This document shows, piece by piece, positions 10,240 through 19,282 of a stretch of DNA of 44,355 nt (its first letter is position 1; each line of letters begins with the position of its first letter). A model generated the notes under the pieces. It saw only the letters and a list, made by a program, of their open reading frames with translations. It had not been told where the DNA came from and did no database searches. The position numbers and the translations under genes were made by a program. The stretch is from Gemmatimonadota bacterium (GTDB lineage: Bacteria; Gemmatimonadota; Gemmatimonadetes; Gemmatimonadales; Gemmatimonadaceae). The stretch is from positions 1-44,355 of the forward strand of contig CANHTA010000007.1 in NCBI GenBank assembly GCA_947463135.1. The letters are read 5' to 3'.

Positions 10240-11023
10240 GTCGCGCAGCGGCCTGTTCGCCGGTGGTGCCGGCGCGATCCGTGCCCTGCACCGCCAGCAC
10301 CTGCACCACGATGGCCGTGATGTTATCGAGACCGCCGCGGCGATTGGCCTCGGTGATCAAGGCATCAACCATGCGCCCGGGCGTCTGCCGCGACTCCAGA
10401 ATCTTCTTGAGCTGCGGATCCTCCAACATCCCCGTGAGGCCATCGGAGGCGAGCAAATAGAGGTCGCCGTCTTGCAGTTCGCCGGAGAGCACATCGGCAA
10501 CCACGGCCGCATTGGCGCCCACGCAACGGGTAATCACGTTGCTATAGGGGTGGTACCGTGCCTGCTCGGGGGTGAGGAACCCGGCATCAACCTGTTCCTG
10601 CACATAGGAATGGTCGGTGGTCAGCTGGCGAAGGGTGCCGTTGCGCAGCAGGTAAATCCGGGAATCGCCAATGTGGCCGATGACCCAGCGCCCCTGCCCG
10701 ACGATGAGGCAGGAGGCCGTCGTTCCCATCCCCTGCTTGTCAGGCTCCTGGAGCGTGCGCTCGTAGATGGCCCGATTGGCCGCCATCAGCGCTTCACGCA
10801 TGCGCTCGGGCGGGATGGTCCCGCTGATGTTGCGCAAGCTCGTGAGATCGCGTGAGACGATCTGCACGGCCATCTCGCTGGCGACTTCACCCGCAGCGTG
10901 ACCGCCCATGCCATCCGCTACAATAAAGAGCCCGCGCTCCTGATCGGCGTCCGCAAAGAGGCTGTCTTCGTTGCCTGCCCGGATGCGCCCGACATCTGTG
11001 CCGGCGGCGACGGATAGCTGCAC
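10232..11023 (-). CDS. PP2C-family Ser/Thr protein phosphatase
   Basis: A 263-residue cytosolic phosphatase of the Stp/PrpC type. It carries the canonical metal-binding acidic residues: RIRAGNEDS near residue 15, VADGMGGHAAGE near 36, LLASDGLTG near 190 and GGLDNITAIVV near 230. GDSRIYLL and the TDHSYVQE segment are also typical. These enzymes dephosphorylate proteins phosphorylated by Hanks-type kinases; no such kinase is in the window. The frame is open far upstream into the ABC transporter gene, but similarity begins at VQLSVAAGTDVGRIR. I therefore chose the GTG at 11023, which lies 58 bp beyond the transporter stop. No strong Shine-Dalgarno is seen. It is the first gene of an overlapping trio with the 62-aa protein and the thioredoxin-like protein. 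Confidence 0.9.
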   Translation of the reverse strand: MQLSVAAGTDVGRIRAGNEDSLFADADQERGLFIVADGMGGHAAGEVASEMAVQIVSRDLTSLRNISGTIPPERMREALMAANRAIYERTLQEPDKQGMGTTASCLIVGQGRWVIGHIGDSRIYLLRNGTLRQLTTDHSYVQEQVDAGFLTPEQARYHPYSNVITRCVGANAAVVADVLSGELQDGDLYLLASDGLTGMLEDPQLKKILESRQTPGRMVDALITEANRRGGLDNITAIVVQVLAVQGTDRAGTTGEQAAARHA

Positions 11024-11081
11024 GTGGATAGGAAGGGGCTGATCAGGAATGACGAAGGGGAGGCGAAACTGAACAGCGAAG

Positions 11082-12989
11082 CTACCCGACAGCAGCGTCG
11101 GTTGGCAAGCGCGACGGCTCGCCGATCTGGAGGCGGAAGAGCCGCTCGTAGAGCCCACCCTGTGCCAGAAGCATACCGTGGGTGCCGCGCTCCACGACCT
11201 CCCCATGATGCAGCACGAGGATCTCATCGGCTCCAACCACCGTGCTGAGGCGATGGGCGATGGCGATAGTGGTACGCCCGCGCATGAGCTCGGAGACGGC
11301 CCGCTGAATCGCTGCTTCAATCTGCGAATCCACGGCGCTGGTGGCTTCGTCGAGAATGAGGAGGGCGGGATCAGCGGCCACCGCGCGCGCGAAGGCCAGG
11401 AGCTGTCGCTCCCCGACACTCACCCCACCGCCGCGCTCCGCCAACTCGTGGTGCCAGCCACCGGGCAGCCGCTCAATCACCCGGTCGGCACCCACCCGGG
11501 CCGCGGCGGTGGCGAGGGCCGCATCGTCGATGGCCGCGTCCAGCCGAAGGTTCCCGGCCACATCACCCGCGAACAGGAAAATGTCCTGTTGCACATAGGC
11601 CATCACCGACCGCAGGACGTCAACCGGCATCTCCCGGATATCGGTCCCATTCACCAGAATGCGCCCCCGTTGCGGCTCATAGAAGCGTAGCAACAGGTTC
11701 ACCACCGTGGTTTTGCCGGCACCGGTGTGGCCCACCAAGGCGATGGCCTGGCCCGGTGCAACGCGGAAGCTGACCCCCTTGAGCACCCACCGCACCTCCT
11801 CCGGGGGGAGGCCATGGTCCGGTTGCTCGTGCGTCACGGGGCGCGAGGGCCCCGGCGCGTGATCCTCGGACAGCCCCTGCTCGCGGTCGTAGGCGAACCA
11901 CACGTTCTCGAACTCCACCGTCACGCCGGCGCCCCGCAGCGCCTCGGCCTGCACCGCGCGATCGGGCGTGGCCTGAACGCCAGCGGCGACCGGGGTGTCA
12001 AGCAGCCCGAAGATGCGCTCCGACGCGGCCATGGCGGCCTGCAAGATGTTGTACTTCTCCGACAGATCCTGCAGTGGCTGAAAAAAGCGACGGACCAGCT
12101 GCAGGAAGGCGGCCACCGTCCCCACGGTCATCACGTCATGACCCCGGAAGCCAGCGGCGATCAGCAGGCTGGCCAGAGCAAAGGTGGTCAAAAACTCGAT
12201 GAGCGGGAAATACAGCGCGTACACCGTGATGGACGAAAGATGCGCGTCGAGGTGCGACTGGTTGAGCGCATCGAATCGCCGGAGCTCCTTCGCCTCGCGA
12301 CCGAAGAGCTGAACGATGCGCATCCCCCCAACACGCTCGCCGATGAAGGCGTTCAGACGGGCCAGACGCGTGCGAATGTCGCGGTAGGAGGTGCGCACCG
12401 CCTGCTGAAACAGCCGCGACGCCAGCAGCACCAGCGGAATCACCAGAAACGCGGCCAGTGCCAGCTGCCAGTCCACCCACAGCATCACCACACCAATGGC
12501 CAGGAGGGTGACCAGGTCACCCACGCCGGACACGACGCCCGAGGTGAACAGCTCATTGAGCGCCTCTACATCACTGGTCACCCGCGTGACCAATCGGCCC
12601 ACGGGATTCCGGTCGAAGTACGCCACCGGAAGCTGCTGCAATCGTGCAAACAGGGCGTGCCGCAGGTCGCGCATAACGCGCTGCCCAAGCAGGGCAGTGT
12701 ACAGCGTTTCGCCAAAGGCGGCGCCGAACTGGCCCACGAGCAGGGCCGCATACAGGGCGGTCGCCTGCACCACGAGGGCGGTGTCCCGGGCCGGCAGGGC
12801 GCGGTCAATCACCCAGCGCGTCAGTAGCGGCCCGACCAATTGCATCCCGGATTGGAGCACGAGGCACGCCAGAGCCGCCACCACCAGCGGACGATAGGGG
12901 CGGACATACGACAGCAATCGGCGCACGAGGCGCGCGTCGTACGCCTTTCCCAGGGCGTCGTCGTCGGTGGAGATCGCGGGAGCCGTCAT
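11082..12989 (-). CDS. ABC exporter, fused permease and ATPase (MdlB/MsbA-type half-transporter)
   Basis: A 635-residue half-transporter, expected to dimerise in the inner membrane. The N-terminal domain (about 25-330) has six hydrophobic segments and the coupling-region sequence [15 protein letters not shown]. The C-terminal ATPase has Walker [10 protein letters not shown] (420-428), Q-loop YVQQDIFLF (465-473), signature VSVGERQLL (523-531), Walker B LLILDEAT (543-550) and the switch His in IAHRLST. Between the first beta-strand of the ATPase domain and its core there is a ~30-residue Pro/His/Glu-rich insertion (about 370-400) that typical members lack. Substrates of this family include lipids and drugs; none can be named here. 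It is divergent from uvrA with only 42 bp between the starts, and lies upstream of the PP2C operon on the same strand. Confidence 0.92.
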   Translation of the reverse strand: MTAPAISTDDDALGKAYDARLVRRLLSYVRPYRPLVVAALACLVLQSGMQLVGPLLTRWVIDRALPARDTALVVQATALYAALLVGQFGAAFGETLYTALLGQRVMRDLRHALFARLQQLPVAYFDRNPVGRLVTRVTSDVEALNELFTSGVVSGVGDLVTLLAIGVVMLWVDWQLALAAFLVIPLVLLASRLFQQAVRTSYRDIRTRLARLNAFIGERVGGMRIVQLFGREAKELRRFDALNQSHLDAHLSSITVYALYFPLIEFLTTFALASLLIAAGFRGHDVMTVGTVAAFLQLVRRFFQPLQDLSEKYNILQAAMAASERIFGLLDTPVAAGVQATPDRAVQAEALRGAGVTVEFENVWFAYDREQGLSEDHAPGPSRPVTHEQPDHGLPPEEVRWVLKGVSFRVAPGQAIALVGHTGAGKTTVVNLLLRFYEPQRGRILVNGTDIREMPVDVLRSVMAYVQQDIFLFAGDVAGNLRLDAAIDDAALATAAARVGADRVIERLPGGWHHELAERGGGVSVGERQLLAFARAVAADPALLILDEATSAVDSQIEAAIQRAVSELMRGRTTIAIAHRLSTVVGADEILVLHHGEVVERGTHGMLLAQGGLYERLFRLQIGEPSRLPTDAAVG

Positions 12990-13031
12990 GTCGTGCGCAA
13001 TCTAGCGGCACGATCCGATAGTTTTCCTGTC

Positions 13032-15869
13032 ATGAAGGATCGCATACGTATCCGTGGAGCCCGCCAGCACAACCTGAAGGGCTTCGACCTCGACATCCCG
13101 CGCCGGGCTATTACGGTTGTGACGGGCGTCTCCGGCTCAGGGAAATCCTCTCTGGCCTTTGATACGATTTATGCCGAAGGGCAACGGCGGTACGTTGAAT
13201 CGCTGTCCGCGTACGCGCGACAGTTTCTGGAGCGCATGGAGAAGCCGGCCGTCGATTCCATCGACGGGCTCTCCCCCGCGGTGGCGATTGAGCAAAAGAA
13301 TCCCACCCGGACGTCGCGGTCCACAGTGGGCACGGCCACGGAGATTTACGATTACCTGCGGTTGCTCTGGGCACGAGTGGGGCAGACCTCGTGCCGCCTA
13401 TGCGGACGCGCGTTGCGCCCCGACACGGTGCAATCGGTTACCGACACGGTAATGGCGTTGCCCGACGGCACGCGCTTCATGGTGGCGTGCCCATTCATCC
13501 GGTCCCGCGAGGTATCGCATGCGGTGATTGCGGAGAACTTACGGGCGCGTGGTCTGGTGCGCGTGGCGTATGGCGCCCGCGTGTTGCACCTCGACGAGGC
13601 CGAGGCCGAGGGGCTTGACCTTGCGATGACCGACGACCTGCACGTGGTGATCGACCGGCTCCGCGTGGAGCCCGCAGCCCGCGGTCGTATTGCCGACGCC
13701 ATACAGACCGCGTTCAGCGAAGGGGACGGCGACACCGTCCTGCTCTTCCCCGAGCCGGTGCTGCCACCGGAGAGCCTTCGGGAGAGCACAGGGAACACGC
13801 CGGTGTCGCGTCTGGCGTTTACGGAGCGCTTTGAGTGTCCCAACGACGGCACGCGCGCGCCCACACCCACCCCGCAGCTGTTCTCGTTTAACAACCCGCG
13901 TGGCGCGTGTCCCACCTGTAACGGATTCGGCGCAACGCTGGACTATGACGAAGCGCTCATCGTTCCGAATGGGGAGCGCTCGGTGCGTGAGGGCGCCATC
14001 GACCCCTGGACGGCACCGCGCTACGAAAAACAGCGCCGACTGGTGGTGGAGTATGCGCGCTCACTGGGCGTCTCCCCCGATGCCCCGTGGAACACCCTCC
14101 CGGCCAAGGCGCGCGAACAGCTCCTGCGAACCAAGTCGCGTGCCTATACCGGCATCTATCCATTCCTTGAGGCGCTGGAAGAGAAACGGTACAAGCAGTA
14201 CATCCGGATTTTTCTCCGGAAGTATCAGAGCGCGCGCGATTGCCGTGACTGCGGCGGCGCCAAGTTGCAACCGGATGCGTTGGCGGTGCGCATTGCGGGG
14301 CGTACTATCGCCGAGGTGACACAACTTCCCGTTCGGGATGTCCTCACGTGGTTGGATACGCTGGCGCTTTCGCCCACGGATGCGCTGATCGCCGACGCCG
14401 TGCTGCGGGAGGCGCGCAGCCGCACGCGCTTTTTGGCCGACGTGGGGCTCACCTATCTCACACTCGACCGCGCCACCCGCACCCTGTCAGGTGGTGAAGC
14501 GCAGCGCATTACGCTCTCCAACGCGCTCGGTGCGGCGTTGGTGGATGCCACCTATGTGTTGGACGAACCCAGCATCGGGCTGCACCCGCGCGACCTCGAC
14601 CGCCTGCTCGCGCTGCTGATGCGCCTGCGTGATCATGGCAATACCGTGATCATGGTGGAACATGACCTTGAGGCCATGCGCATTGCGGACTACATGGTGG
14701 AGTTGGGGCCACGGGCTGGCGAGCACGGTGGAGAGGTGGTGTTCGCGGGTCCGATTGCCGAGATCGCGACCAGTCCGCTCACCGGCCAGTACCTCACAGG
14801 TGCGCGTACCATTCCCCTCCCCGCAACGCGCCGCGCCGTGGGCCCGCGGTGGCTGGAGCTGAAGGGCGCCAGCGCCAACAATGTGCACACCGTGGACGTG
14901 CGTTTTCCGCTGGGCGCGATGACGGTGGTGACCGGTGTATCCGGGTCAGGGAAAAGCACACTGGTGCACGACATTCTGTTTCATGCGGTCGAAGCACGCT
15001 TACACGGTGAACATTCCGCGAAAGAGCATTTGGGGGAGACGGTAGGCACCTTCCGCTCGCTGTCCGGCGCGGAGTGGCTGGATGATGTGGTGCTCGTGGA
15101 CCAGAGCCCCATTGGGAAATCGCCGCGTTCAAACCCGGTGACGTACGTGAAGGCCTATGACGAAATCCGGAAGCTGTTCGCCGAGGTTCCGCTGGCAAAA
15201 ACGCGGGGTTACGGGCCCGGGCACTTCTCGTTCAACGTGGTGGGCGGCCGTTGCGAGCAGTGCGAAGGGGCCGGTGCCATTGAAGTCGAGATGGTGTTCA
15301 TGGCCGATGTATTCGTGCCCTGCGACGCGTGCGGTGGCAAGCGATTCAAGCCGGAGGTGCTTGAGGTACGGGTGCGTGGGCGAAACATTGCCGATGTGCT
15401 GGCGCTCACCGTGGACGAAGCCATTAAGTGCTTTCCCCGCGAGGACAAACTGGCGCAAGCGCTGTGGCACGTTCAGCAGGTGGGGCTGGGGTATCTGCGA
15501 CTGGGACAACCGGCCACCACCCTCTCGGGCGGGGAAGCGCAGCGATTGAAGATTGCCCGCGAACTGGCGCTGACGGCCCGCGGGGGCGCGCGGAAGCTCT
15601 ACGTGTTAGATGAACCGACCACCGGTTTGCACCTTGAGGACATCCGGAAACTGGCGCAGGTATTTGACCGCCTGCTGGATCAGGGGCACACGTTGGTGCT
15701 GATCGAGCACAACCTGGACGTGATCAAGCTGGCCGACTGGATTATCGATATGGGTCCCGACGGCGGCGACGGCGGCGGGCAGGTGGTGGCGATGGGTCGG
15801 CCCGAGGAGATTGTCACGGTTAGCGCGTCCCACACCGGCCGGTGGCTTCAGACGGTGCTCCCCGCTTGA
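13032..15869 (+). CDS. uvrA: Excinuclease ABC subunit A
   Basis: A 945-residue protein, the usual UvrA length. It is the damage-sensing ATPase of nucleotide excision repair and works with UvrB. The first ATPase half has Walker [10 protein letters not shown] (32-40), then [19 protein letters not shown], and signature [12 protein letters not shown]. The second has [25 protein letters not shown] and Walker [13 protein letters not shown]. The second zinc module is complete (CEQCEGAG and CDACGG). In the first, the leading pair reads CPNDG, so one expected Cys is absent, while CPTCNGFG is intact. The frame is open further upstream, but homology starts at [17 protein letters not shown], so I use the ATG at 13032. 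No Shine-Dalgarno and no obvious SOS box are visible in the 42-bp divergent gap. Confidence 0.97.
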   Translation: MKDRIRIRGARQHNLKGFDLDIPRRAITVVTGVSGSGKSSLAFDTIYAEGQRRYVESLSAYARQFLERMEKPAVDSIDGLSPAVAIEQKNPTRTSRSTVGTATEIYDYLRLLWARVGQTSCRLCGRALRPDTVQSVTDTVMALPDGTRFMVACPFIRSREVSHAVIAENLRARGLVRVAYGARVLHLDEAEAEGLDLAMTDDLHVVIDRLRVEPAARGRIADAIQTAFSEGDGDTVLLFPEPVLPPESLRESTGNTPVSRLAFTERFECPNDGTRAPTPTPQLFSFNNPRGACPTCNGFGATLDYDEALIVPNGERSVREGAIDPWTAPRYEKQRRLVVEYARSLGVSPDAPWNTLPAKAREQLLRTKSRAYTGIYPFLEALEEKRYKQYIRIFLRKYQSARDCRDCGGAKLQPDALAVRIAGRTIAEVTQLPVRDVLTWLDTLALSPTDALIADAVLREARSRTRFLADVGLTYLTLDRATRTLSGGEAQRITLSNALGAALVDATYVLDEPSIGLHPRDLDRLLALLMRLRDHGNTVIMVEHDLEAMRIADYMVELGPRAGEHGGEVVFAGPIAEIATSPLTGQYLTGARTIPLPATRRAVGPRWLELKGASANNVHTVDVRFPLGAMTVVTGVSGSGKSTLVHDILFHAVEARLHGEHSAKEHLGETVGTFRSLSGAEWLDDVVLVDQSPIGKSPRSNPVTYVKAYDEIRKLFAEVPLAKTRGYGPGHFSFNVVGGRCEQCEGAGAIEVEMVFMADVFVPCDACGGKRFKPEVLEVRVRGRNIADVLALTVDEAIKCFPREDKLAQALWHVQQVGLGYLRLGQPATTLSGGEAQRLKIARELALTARGGARKLYVLDEPTTGLHLEDIRKLAQVFDRLLDQGHTLVLIEHNLDVIKLADWIIDMGPDGGDGGGQVVAMGRPEEIVTVSASHTGRWLQTVLPA

Positions 15870-15894
15870 CTCGGTCGGGTGTGATGACGATACT
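15866..15894 (+). promoter_or_regulatory. Promoter of tRNA-Asn
   Basis: TTGACT (15866-15871), an exact 17-bp spacer and GATACT (15889-15894) give a strong sigma70-type promoter 60 bp before the tRNA. The -35 box overlaps the uvrA stop codon (15867-15869). A short GC-rich leader with a small hairpin (near 15930-15948) separates it from the tRNA. Confidence 0.7.
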
Positions 15895-15953
15895 GTAAGG
15901 CTCTTGCTCGGCCGTTCGCGGTTGGGTAAGACGGCGGCGACGGCCGTCGATAT

Positions 15954-16027
15954 TCCCGGGTAGCTCAGCCAGGTAGAGCAGGTGACTGTTAATCACCCTG
16001 TCGGGGGTTCGAGTCCCTCCCCGGGAG
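15954..16027 (+). tRNA. tRNA-Asn (anticodon GUU)
   Basis: A 74-nt cloverleaf. The acceptor stem TCCCGGG pairs with CCCGGGA (16020-16026), with discriminator G16027. The D-arm is GCTC/GAGC. The anticodon stem GGTGA/TCACC encloses CTGTTAA with GTT at 15988-15990. The T-arm has loop TTCGAGT. The 3' CCA is not encoded. It has its own promoter and terminator, so it is a single-gene unit. Confidence 0.97.
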
Positions 16028-16046
16028 CTAGCAACAGCATATACAG

Positions 16047-16083
16047 CAAAAAAGGCCATCGCTTCGTGCGGTGGCCTTTTTTG
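16047..16083 (+). terminator. Rho-independent terminator of tRNA-Asn
   Basis: An A-tract and GGCCATCGC pair with GCGGTGGCC and a T6 tract around a short TTCG-type loop. The long stem ends in TTTTTT. It lies 20 bp after the tRNA and 22 bp before the next start codon. Confidence 0.92.
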
Positions 16084-16104
16084 TCTCCCACACAAGACCT
16101 CGCC

Positions 16105-16953
16105 ATGGCCCAAGAGATTCCCGTGGGTGTTCGGATGATTCGCGGCGCGAATCGGACGCTCGGGCGTGTCGCCCCGTCGCTCGCCTCACGCATTAGCCGG
16201 CGGATCTTTTCCACGCCGCGCAAGTTCGCGCCGCGCGAGTGGGAGTTGCCTTTCGAGGCGCTGGCCACCCGTGAGCGGTTATCCAGCGGGGTGTCGGTGC
16301 TACGCGCCGGTGAGGGACCACCCGTAGCCCTCATCCACGGGTGGGAAGGACGGGCCACCCAGTTCGCCGAGCTGGCCCCTGCCCTGATACAGCGTGGCTT
16401 CAGCGTGATTGCGATTGATGGGCCTGGCCACGGCCATTCGCGGGGGAAACAGTCCGATCCGTATCGCTTCGCGGACGCCCTGCTGGAGGTGAGCGCGCAT
16501 GTCGGGTCGCTGTACGCCGCCGTTGGGCACTCCATGGGGGGAGGGAGTATCGCCCTCGCGCTCTCGTCGGGGCTCGCGGTGTCGCGTGCCGCCCTCATTG
16601 CCAGCCCGTCGTCGCTGCTTGATGTGCTCCATCGGTTCTCCAGCCAGATGCACCTGCCGCCAAAGGCCACCGCGCATTTTGTGCGGGACGCGCGCCGGCG
16701 CATTGAAGCCCGGGGCTATCGCACCGACGACATCGAGGGAGCGTTGCGTACGGTAGATGTGCCCGCGCTGGTGGTGCATGCGCGTGACGACAAGGAGGTC
16801 CCCTTCGCCGACGCGGAGCGCATTGCCGGTTTTTGGCCGGGCGCCACACTGCTCCCGGTGCAGCGCGTGGGGCATCGGCGCATTTTGCGTGATCCAATCA
16901 CCATTGCGGCCGTGACGGAGTTTCTGGCCAGCGGCCCCGGCGCGCCTCGCTAG
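16105..16953 (+). CDS. Alpha/beta-hydrolase fold protein
   Basis: A 282-residue soluble hydrolase. It has the oxyanion-hole HGWEGR, the strand-turn AIDGPGHGHS, the nucleophile elbow GHSMGGG, an acid candidate in VVHARDDKEVPF and the late His in VQRVGHRRIL, which gives a full Ser-Asp-His set. No sequence feature identifies the substrate; esterases and acyltransferase-like hydrolases share this pattern. The frame extends upstream through the tRNA terminator, but that cannot be coding, so I use the ATG at 16105, 22 bp after the terminator. The ribosome-binding site is poor. The gene ends tail-to-tail with the MOSC gene, and a single CTAG (16950-16953) supplies the stop codons of both. Confidence 0.88.
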   Translation: MAQEIPVGVRMIRGANRTLGRVAPSLASRISRRIFSTPRKFAPREWELPFEALATRERLSSGVSVLRAGEGPPVALIHGWEGRATQFAELAPALIQRGFSVIAIDGPGHGHSRGKQSDPYRFADALLEVSAHVGSLYAAVGHSMGGGSIALALSSGLAVSRAALIASPSSLLDVLHRFSSQMHLPPKATAHFVRDARRRIEARGYRTDDIEGALRTVDVPALVVHARDDKEVPFADAERIAGFWPGATLLPVQRVGHRRILRDPITIAAVTEFLASGPGAPR

Positions 16954-17831
16954 CGCCAGCTCACCACCTGTACGGGGTCACCAACCTCAATCACGCCAAC
17001 GTGGCGGTGCGTGGTGTTCATGCCGAAGGTCACACCGTCTTCGGTGCGACGATACTCGGCGAAGGTGCGCAGCGGTTCCGGCCCACGTGCGGCGGTATCC
17101 GGGTCAACCGTGGTGAACACACAACGTGTGCAGGCGGACCCAACGCTGAGCGCCACCGCGCCGATCTGGATATCGCGCCATCGGTCCTCTTCGTGCGCAT
17201 CGGTGCCGGTAAGGAGCATGTTGGCGCGAAACCGCCGTGGGTCCATGAGGCTGGCGTGGCCACGTTCCCGCAGGCGCGCGTTGAGCGCGTCCACGCTGGC
17301 CAGCCCCAGCAGCAACAGGGGAGCGCCGTCGGTGATCGCCACCACGCGCGACTGCACGTCAATCGTTCCCGCAAAGCGGGGAGCGAGCGGCCGGCGGTCG
17401 TGGTCAGCGAGTCGCAGCAGGCGGCACGGCCGGCCCGCCGCCTCCGAACACCAGGCCGCGGCCGCGTCACCGGCATCGTGTGCCGTGACGTCGTCGTCCC
17501 ACACGCGGACGCGTGTGACCGGCCCGTCCAGCTTCACCGCGTCCAGCGGCACCTCCAACGGGGGGAGATCGGGGGCCGTGAGCCGGAGCCCCGCATGCCA
17601 ATCCTCCGAGAGGAACTCGGGCTGAATCAGCACCACCCGATGCGTATCGCGCGCCGTCACCATGGTGCCGGTGTGATCCACGAGCACCCATCGTCGGTCG
17701 CCTACGGCGCCACGCGCATCGAGCGACAGGAACGGCACGCGAATACCGGCAGCCGACTTGAGGGGGTACACGGTAAGCGCCGCCACGCGCGCCATTGGGG
17801 GCACGGCGTCTCCCACGTCGCGGGTGGTCAT
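16950..17831 (-). CDS. MOSC-domain protein (YcbX-like)
   Basis: A 293-residue protein with an N-terminal MOSC_N beta-barrel (VAALTVYPLKSAAGIRVP, about 16-33) and a C-terminal MOSC domain. The latter has the diagnostic CTRCVFTTVDPDT (Cys 234 and Cys 237). The conserved Cys of this motif is the proposed molybdenum ligand or sulfur carrier in YcbX, mARC and Moco sulfurases. It lacks the C-terminal [2Fe-2S] ferredoxin domain of E. coli YcbX, so any reductase activity would need a separate electron donor. The start is fixed by an ATGA overlap with the permease stop (17828-17831), showing a two-gene operon with translational coupling. moaC for cofactor synthesis lies ~16 kb away in this window. N-hydroxylated-compound reduction is possible but unproven. 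Confidence 0.88.
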   Translation of the reverse strand: MTTRDVGDAVPPMARVAALTVYPLKSAAGIRVPFLSLDARGAVGDRRWVLVDHTGTMVTARDTHRVVLIQPEFLSEDWHAGLRLTAPDLPPLEVPLDAVKLDGPVTRVRVWDDDVTAHDAGDAAAAWCSEAAGRPCRLLRLADHDRRPLAPRFAGTIDVQSRVVAITDGAPLLLLGLASVDALNARLRERGHASLMDPRRFRANMLLTGTDAHEEDRWRDIQIGAVALSVGSACTRCVFTTVDPDTAARGPEPLRTFAEYRRTEDGVTFGMNTTHRHVGVIEVGDPVQVVSWR

Positions 17832-19219
17832 GGTGCACCCCGTGTGCGACCAGCACCCCGGCGCGCGTTCCAGTACCAATAGACCGGCACCCCGAGCCCA
17901 AGCAGGGCGGCGCCGCGCGCGGCGTTCCCCGGATTGGAGAGGACAGATCCGATCACGACGTACACCGCCGCGGCGATAAAGAGCAGCGTGGTAACCGGAT
18001 GTCCCGGCGTGTGCGGCACCGGCGCCACCGCTGCATGCGCATCGCGCCCATGCGCATCGCGCCGACGAAGCACGAACAACGCCGCCGCGGTGGAGCCGAA
18101 GAAGATCCAATCGGCAAATACCACGTAGTCGAGCAACTGGCCGTAGGTGCCCGACAACAGCAGCACCAACGCCACTGCGCCTTGCGCCACGAGGGCAACC
18201 ACCGGCGTCTGCGTTGTCGGATGCAGTGCCGCCATGCTTCGAAAGAACAGCCCGTCGGCCGCCATCGCCTGATACACGCGCGCCGACATGAGAATGACCA
18301 TGCCGAGGAAGCCGACCGTTGAGGCAACAATGCCGCAGGTGATCAGCGTGTGCCCCGCGGGGCCGAGGTACACGAACATGGTGTCGGCAGCCGGCGCACT
18401 GCTGGCCGCGAGCCCCTCAACGCCGAGGGCGCGCAGATAGGCCAAGTTCACCAGCAGGTACGTGGCCGCCACGATCAGCACCCCGAGAATCAACGCCCGT
18501 GGCAGGGTACGCGCGGGATCACGCAGCTCCTCGGCCACGGCGTTCGTCTGCTGCCAGCCGCCAAAGGAGAAGAGCACCGGCACCAGCGCAGCCCCCATGG
18601 CAACGACCGTTGCCGTGAGTCCCTGCGGCGGGACGAGCGGGGTGGCCACCACGGTTGCCACCGGCAGGGTGTTCGCCGGCGACATCACCAGCGCCGCCAC
18701 CACCAACACCGCAATCGCCGACAGCTTCAATACCGTGAGCACATTGCCCGTGGTGGCGCCAAGCCGTACCCCGAGCACGTTGAGCAGCGTGAGGATGACG
18801 ATCAACGCGATCGCGATGGTCCGTGCCTGCTCCGGTGCCCAGCCGAGCAACATGGCCAGATAGCTGGCCCCGGTCATGGCCACGGCGGCGATGGCACCGG
18901 TGGCCATAATCAGAAACAGTGCCCACCCGTACAGGAAGGCGGGGAGGGTCCCGAATGCCTCGCGGAGGTACACATAGGTGCCACCGGCCTGCGGACGCCG
19001 CGCCCCAAGCTCGGCATACACAAAGCCGCCAATAATGGCCACCAGCGCGCCGATACCCCACGCCGCGACGGTGAGCGACGCGGAGCCCACGCGCTGCGCC
19101 ACCACCGATGGCGACAAGAAGATGCCGGAGCCGATAATGCCGCCCACAACCAGCATGGTCCCGGAAAAGAGGCCGAGGCGGGCGGCATACCGGACCGGCG
19201 GTGACGATTGGATATCCAT
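17828..19219 (-). CDS. APC-family amino acid permease
   Basis: A ~463-residue inner-membrane transporter with about 12 hydrophobic segments. It begins with the family's unwound-helix motif VVGGIIGSGIFLSPSVVAQRVG, followed by YAELGARRPQAGGTYVYLREAFG in the second and third helices. These are hallmarks of the amino acid-polyamine-organocation superfamily. The exact substrate is not evident. The start is uncertain. ATGs exist at 19261, 19243 and 19219, and none has a well-spaced Shine-Dalgarno (a GGGGG lies too close to 19261). I prefer 19219 because it leaves a normal short cytoplasmic N-terminus. It is divergent from the M16 operon and is the first gene of a pair with the MOSC protein. Confidence 0.9.
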   Translation of the reverse strand: MDIQSSPPVRYAARLGLFSGTMLVVGGIIGSGIFLSPSVVAQRVGSASLTVAAWGIGALVAIIGGFVYAELGARRPQAGGTYVYLREAFGTLPAFLYGWALFLIMATGAIAAVAMTGASYLAMLLGWAPEQARTIAIALIVILTLLNVLGVRLGATTGNVLTVLKLSAIAVLVVAALVMSPANTLPVATVVATPLVPPQGLTATVVAMGAALVPVLFSFGGWQQTNAVAEELRDPARTLPRALILGVLIVAATYLLVNLAYLRALGVEGLAASSAPAADTMFVYLGPAGHTLITCGIVASTVGFLGMVILMSARVYQAMAADGLFFRSMAALHPTTQTPVVALVAQGAVALVLLLSGTYGQLLDYVVFADWIFFGSTAAALFVLRRRDAHGRDAHAAVAPVPHTPGHPVTTLLFIAAAVYVVIGSVLSNPGNAARGAALLGLGVPVYWYWNARRGAGRTRGAP

Positions 19220-19282
19220 TGCGCCAAAGTGGCCTGTGTACATTTCAAGCGCTACTCGCATTCCCCCTCGACTTTCCGACCT

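Noticed and set aside
11024-11419. Longer PP2C protein starting inside the ABC transporter gene
   Set aside because: The extra 132 residues are a Ser/Pro/Arg-rich shadow of the transporter's ATPase domain.
12990-13031. SOS box in the uvrA promoter region
   Set aside because: No LexA-like palindrome of either the CTGT-N8-ACAG or GAAC-N4-GTTC type is visible in the 42-bp gap.
12840-13031. 64-codon N-terminal extension of uvrA
   Set aside because: It lies inside the divergent ABC transporter gene, has no UvrA similarity, and normal UvrA proteins begin at the residue encoded at 13032.
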